Assembly: GCF_020748465.1 (NCBI RefSeq)
Contig: NZ_JAHZMP010000003.1
Coordinates: forward strand, 434,001-498,000
Length of the DNA: 64,000 bases
From: Terrisporobacter mayombei
GTDB taxonomy: Bacteria > Bacillota > Clostridia > Peptostreptococcales > Peptostreptococcaceae
Reading direction: 5' to 3'
Position 1 is the stretch's first letter, and every line of letters begins with the position of its first letter. The notes under the pieces are model-generated. The model was not told the origin of the DNA. It saw only the letters and a list, made by a program, of their open reading frames with translations, and searched no databases. The position numbers and the translations under genes were made by a program. Below are positions 63,284 to 64,000 of this stretch, piece after piece.

Positions 63284-64000
63284 ATGAGTTTATTTGTTTT
63301 CGGACATAAAAGCCCTGACACTGATTCAATATGCTCAGCAGTATCATTAGCATATTTAAAAAAACAATTAGGAGTTGACGCTAAAGCTTATGCTTTAGAA
63401 GAGCCTAGAAAAGAAGCTAAGTTTGTTTTAGACTACTTTAAAGTAGATACACCAGAAGTTTTACAAGTTGGAGCAATAAAAGGACAAGACGTTGTTTTAG
63501 TAGATCACAACGAAATCGCACAAACTGCTGATGAAATAGCAGAAGCTAATTTAGTAGAAGTAATAGACCACCACAAAATAGGATGCCTTTCTACTGATCT
63601 TCCAATATCAGTAAGAATAATGCCTGTTGGATGTACTTGCACAATAATATACAACTTATATAAAGAAAATAATGTGGAAATACCTTATGAAATAGCTGGA
63701 TTATTATTATCTGCAATATTATCAGATACTTTAATATTCAAATCTCCAACTACTACTGAAAAAGATAAGGAAGCTGCTTTAGCATTAGCTGAAATAGCTA
63801 AGGTTGACTACGAAAAATATGGAATGGAAATGTTTAAAGCTGGTACTTCTTTAGATGGGTTCTCTATAGAAGAAATAGTAAACATGGATTTCAAAGAATT
63901 TGATATGAGTGGTAAAAAAGTTGGTATAGGACAAGTTATGACTTTAGATATAGATGCTGTTTTATCTAAAAAAGAAGAATTCTTAGCTTATATAAATGCA
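63284..64000 (+). CDS. ppaC: Manganese-dependent inorganic pyrophosphatase, N-terminal part
   Basis: The first 239 codons are present; the gene continues past the right edge. It begins MSLFVFGHKSPDTDSICSAV, with the metal ligands of family II pyrophosphatases in GHKSPDTDS (His8, Asp12, Asp14), VLVDHNE and the DHHK motif, in the DHH phosphoesterase fold. Family II enzymes hydrolyse pyrophosphate with Mn2+ or Co2+. AGAGGAG lies eight bases before the ATG. No CBS insert is seen in the part present. Confidence 0.95.
   Translation, partial: MSLFVFGHKSPDTDSICSAVSLAYLKKQLGVDAKAYALEEPRKEAKFVLDYFKVDTPEVLQVGAIKGQDVVLVDHNEIAQTADEIAEANLVEVIDHHKIGCLSTDLPISVRIMPVGCTCTIIYNLYKENNVEIPYEIAGLLLSAILSDTLIFKSPTTTEKDKEAALALAEIAKVDYEKYGMEMFKAGTSLDGFSIEEIVNMDFKEFDMSGKKVGIGQVMTLDIDAVLSKKEEFLAYINA

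Overview
The base composition (very AT-rich), the strong AAGGAGG-type ribosome binding sites and the gene content point to a low-GC anaerobic Firmicute. A member of the Peptostreptococcaceae (Clostridioides/Paraclostridium/Romboutsia relatives) is most likely. Supporting genes are a selenocysteine formate dehydrogenase with an [FeFe]-hydrogenase, a five-module flavodiiron protein, a fused RNase PH/XTP pyrophosphatase and an Mn-type pyrophosphatase. The genus cannot be fixed from the sequence alone. I see no rRNA, tRNA, CRISPR array, prophage or complete insertion sequence.

Layout. 1-6248: proteostasis and nucleic-acid maintenance genes on the minus strand (ligA, rph-rdgB fusion, a phosphodiesterase, tig, clpP, start of clpX). 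6641-9890: glutamate-dependent acid resistance (gadC-gadB). 9893-15401: a nitrosative/oxygen-stress island. It holds the Crp/Fnr regulator (HcpR-like), a divergent operon of an uncharacterised Cys/His protein, a hemerythrin and a DUF1858 protein, then a PIN-like protein and the hybrid cluster protein gene hcp. Two identical 16-bp palindromes sit at one fixed distance from the three promoters of this island. 15584-19962: a GntR/YtrA-type ABC transporter operon, a secreted ricin-lectin/papain-like protein, and a 2-hydroxyacid dehydrogenase that has lost a canonical start codon. 20177-31805: mixed accessory metabolism, including the flavodiiron FdpF-type protein, an ornithine cyclodeaminase family protein, an rRNA methyltransferase and an NSS amino-acid transporter with an overlooked 32-residue small subunit. 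32108-43742: core metabolism and cell-envelope control (pyk, pfkA, dnaE, whiA, Nudix, yvcK, rapZ, PHP, murB).

44052-57339 is a formate/hydrogen and molybdenum-cofactor region. A plus-strand operon encodes a selenocysteine formate dehydrogenase (in-frame TGA at 44692), two four-cluster ferredoxin subunits and an [FeFe]-hydrogenase. This is the subunit set of a hydrogen-dependent CO2 reductase or formate-hydrogen lyase-like complex. It is followed by a formate channel (minus) and fdhD (plus). The facing minus-strand operon makes the cofactor (MoeA-like protein, mobA, moeA, mobB, moaA, MOSC protein, mog). A structured leader between mobA and moeA matches a Moco riboswitch and ends in a transcription terminator. 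The genes therefore cover enzyme, electron carriers, substrate channel, sulfuration factor and most of cofactor synthesis; moaC, moaD and moaE are absent from the window.

57744-64000: a membrane protein of unknown function, a phosphoesterase, a small alarmone synthetase, an MBL-fold hydrolase, a YkgJ-type Cys-cluster protein, two small unknown genes separated by an orphan pair of terminators, and the start of ppaC (Mn-dependent inorganic pyrophosphatase), cut by the window edge.
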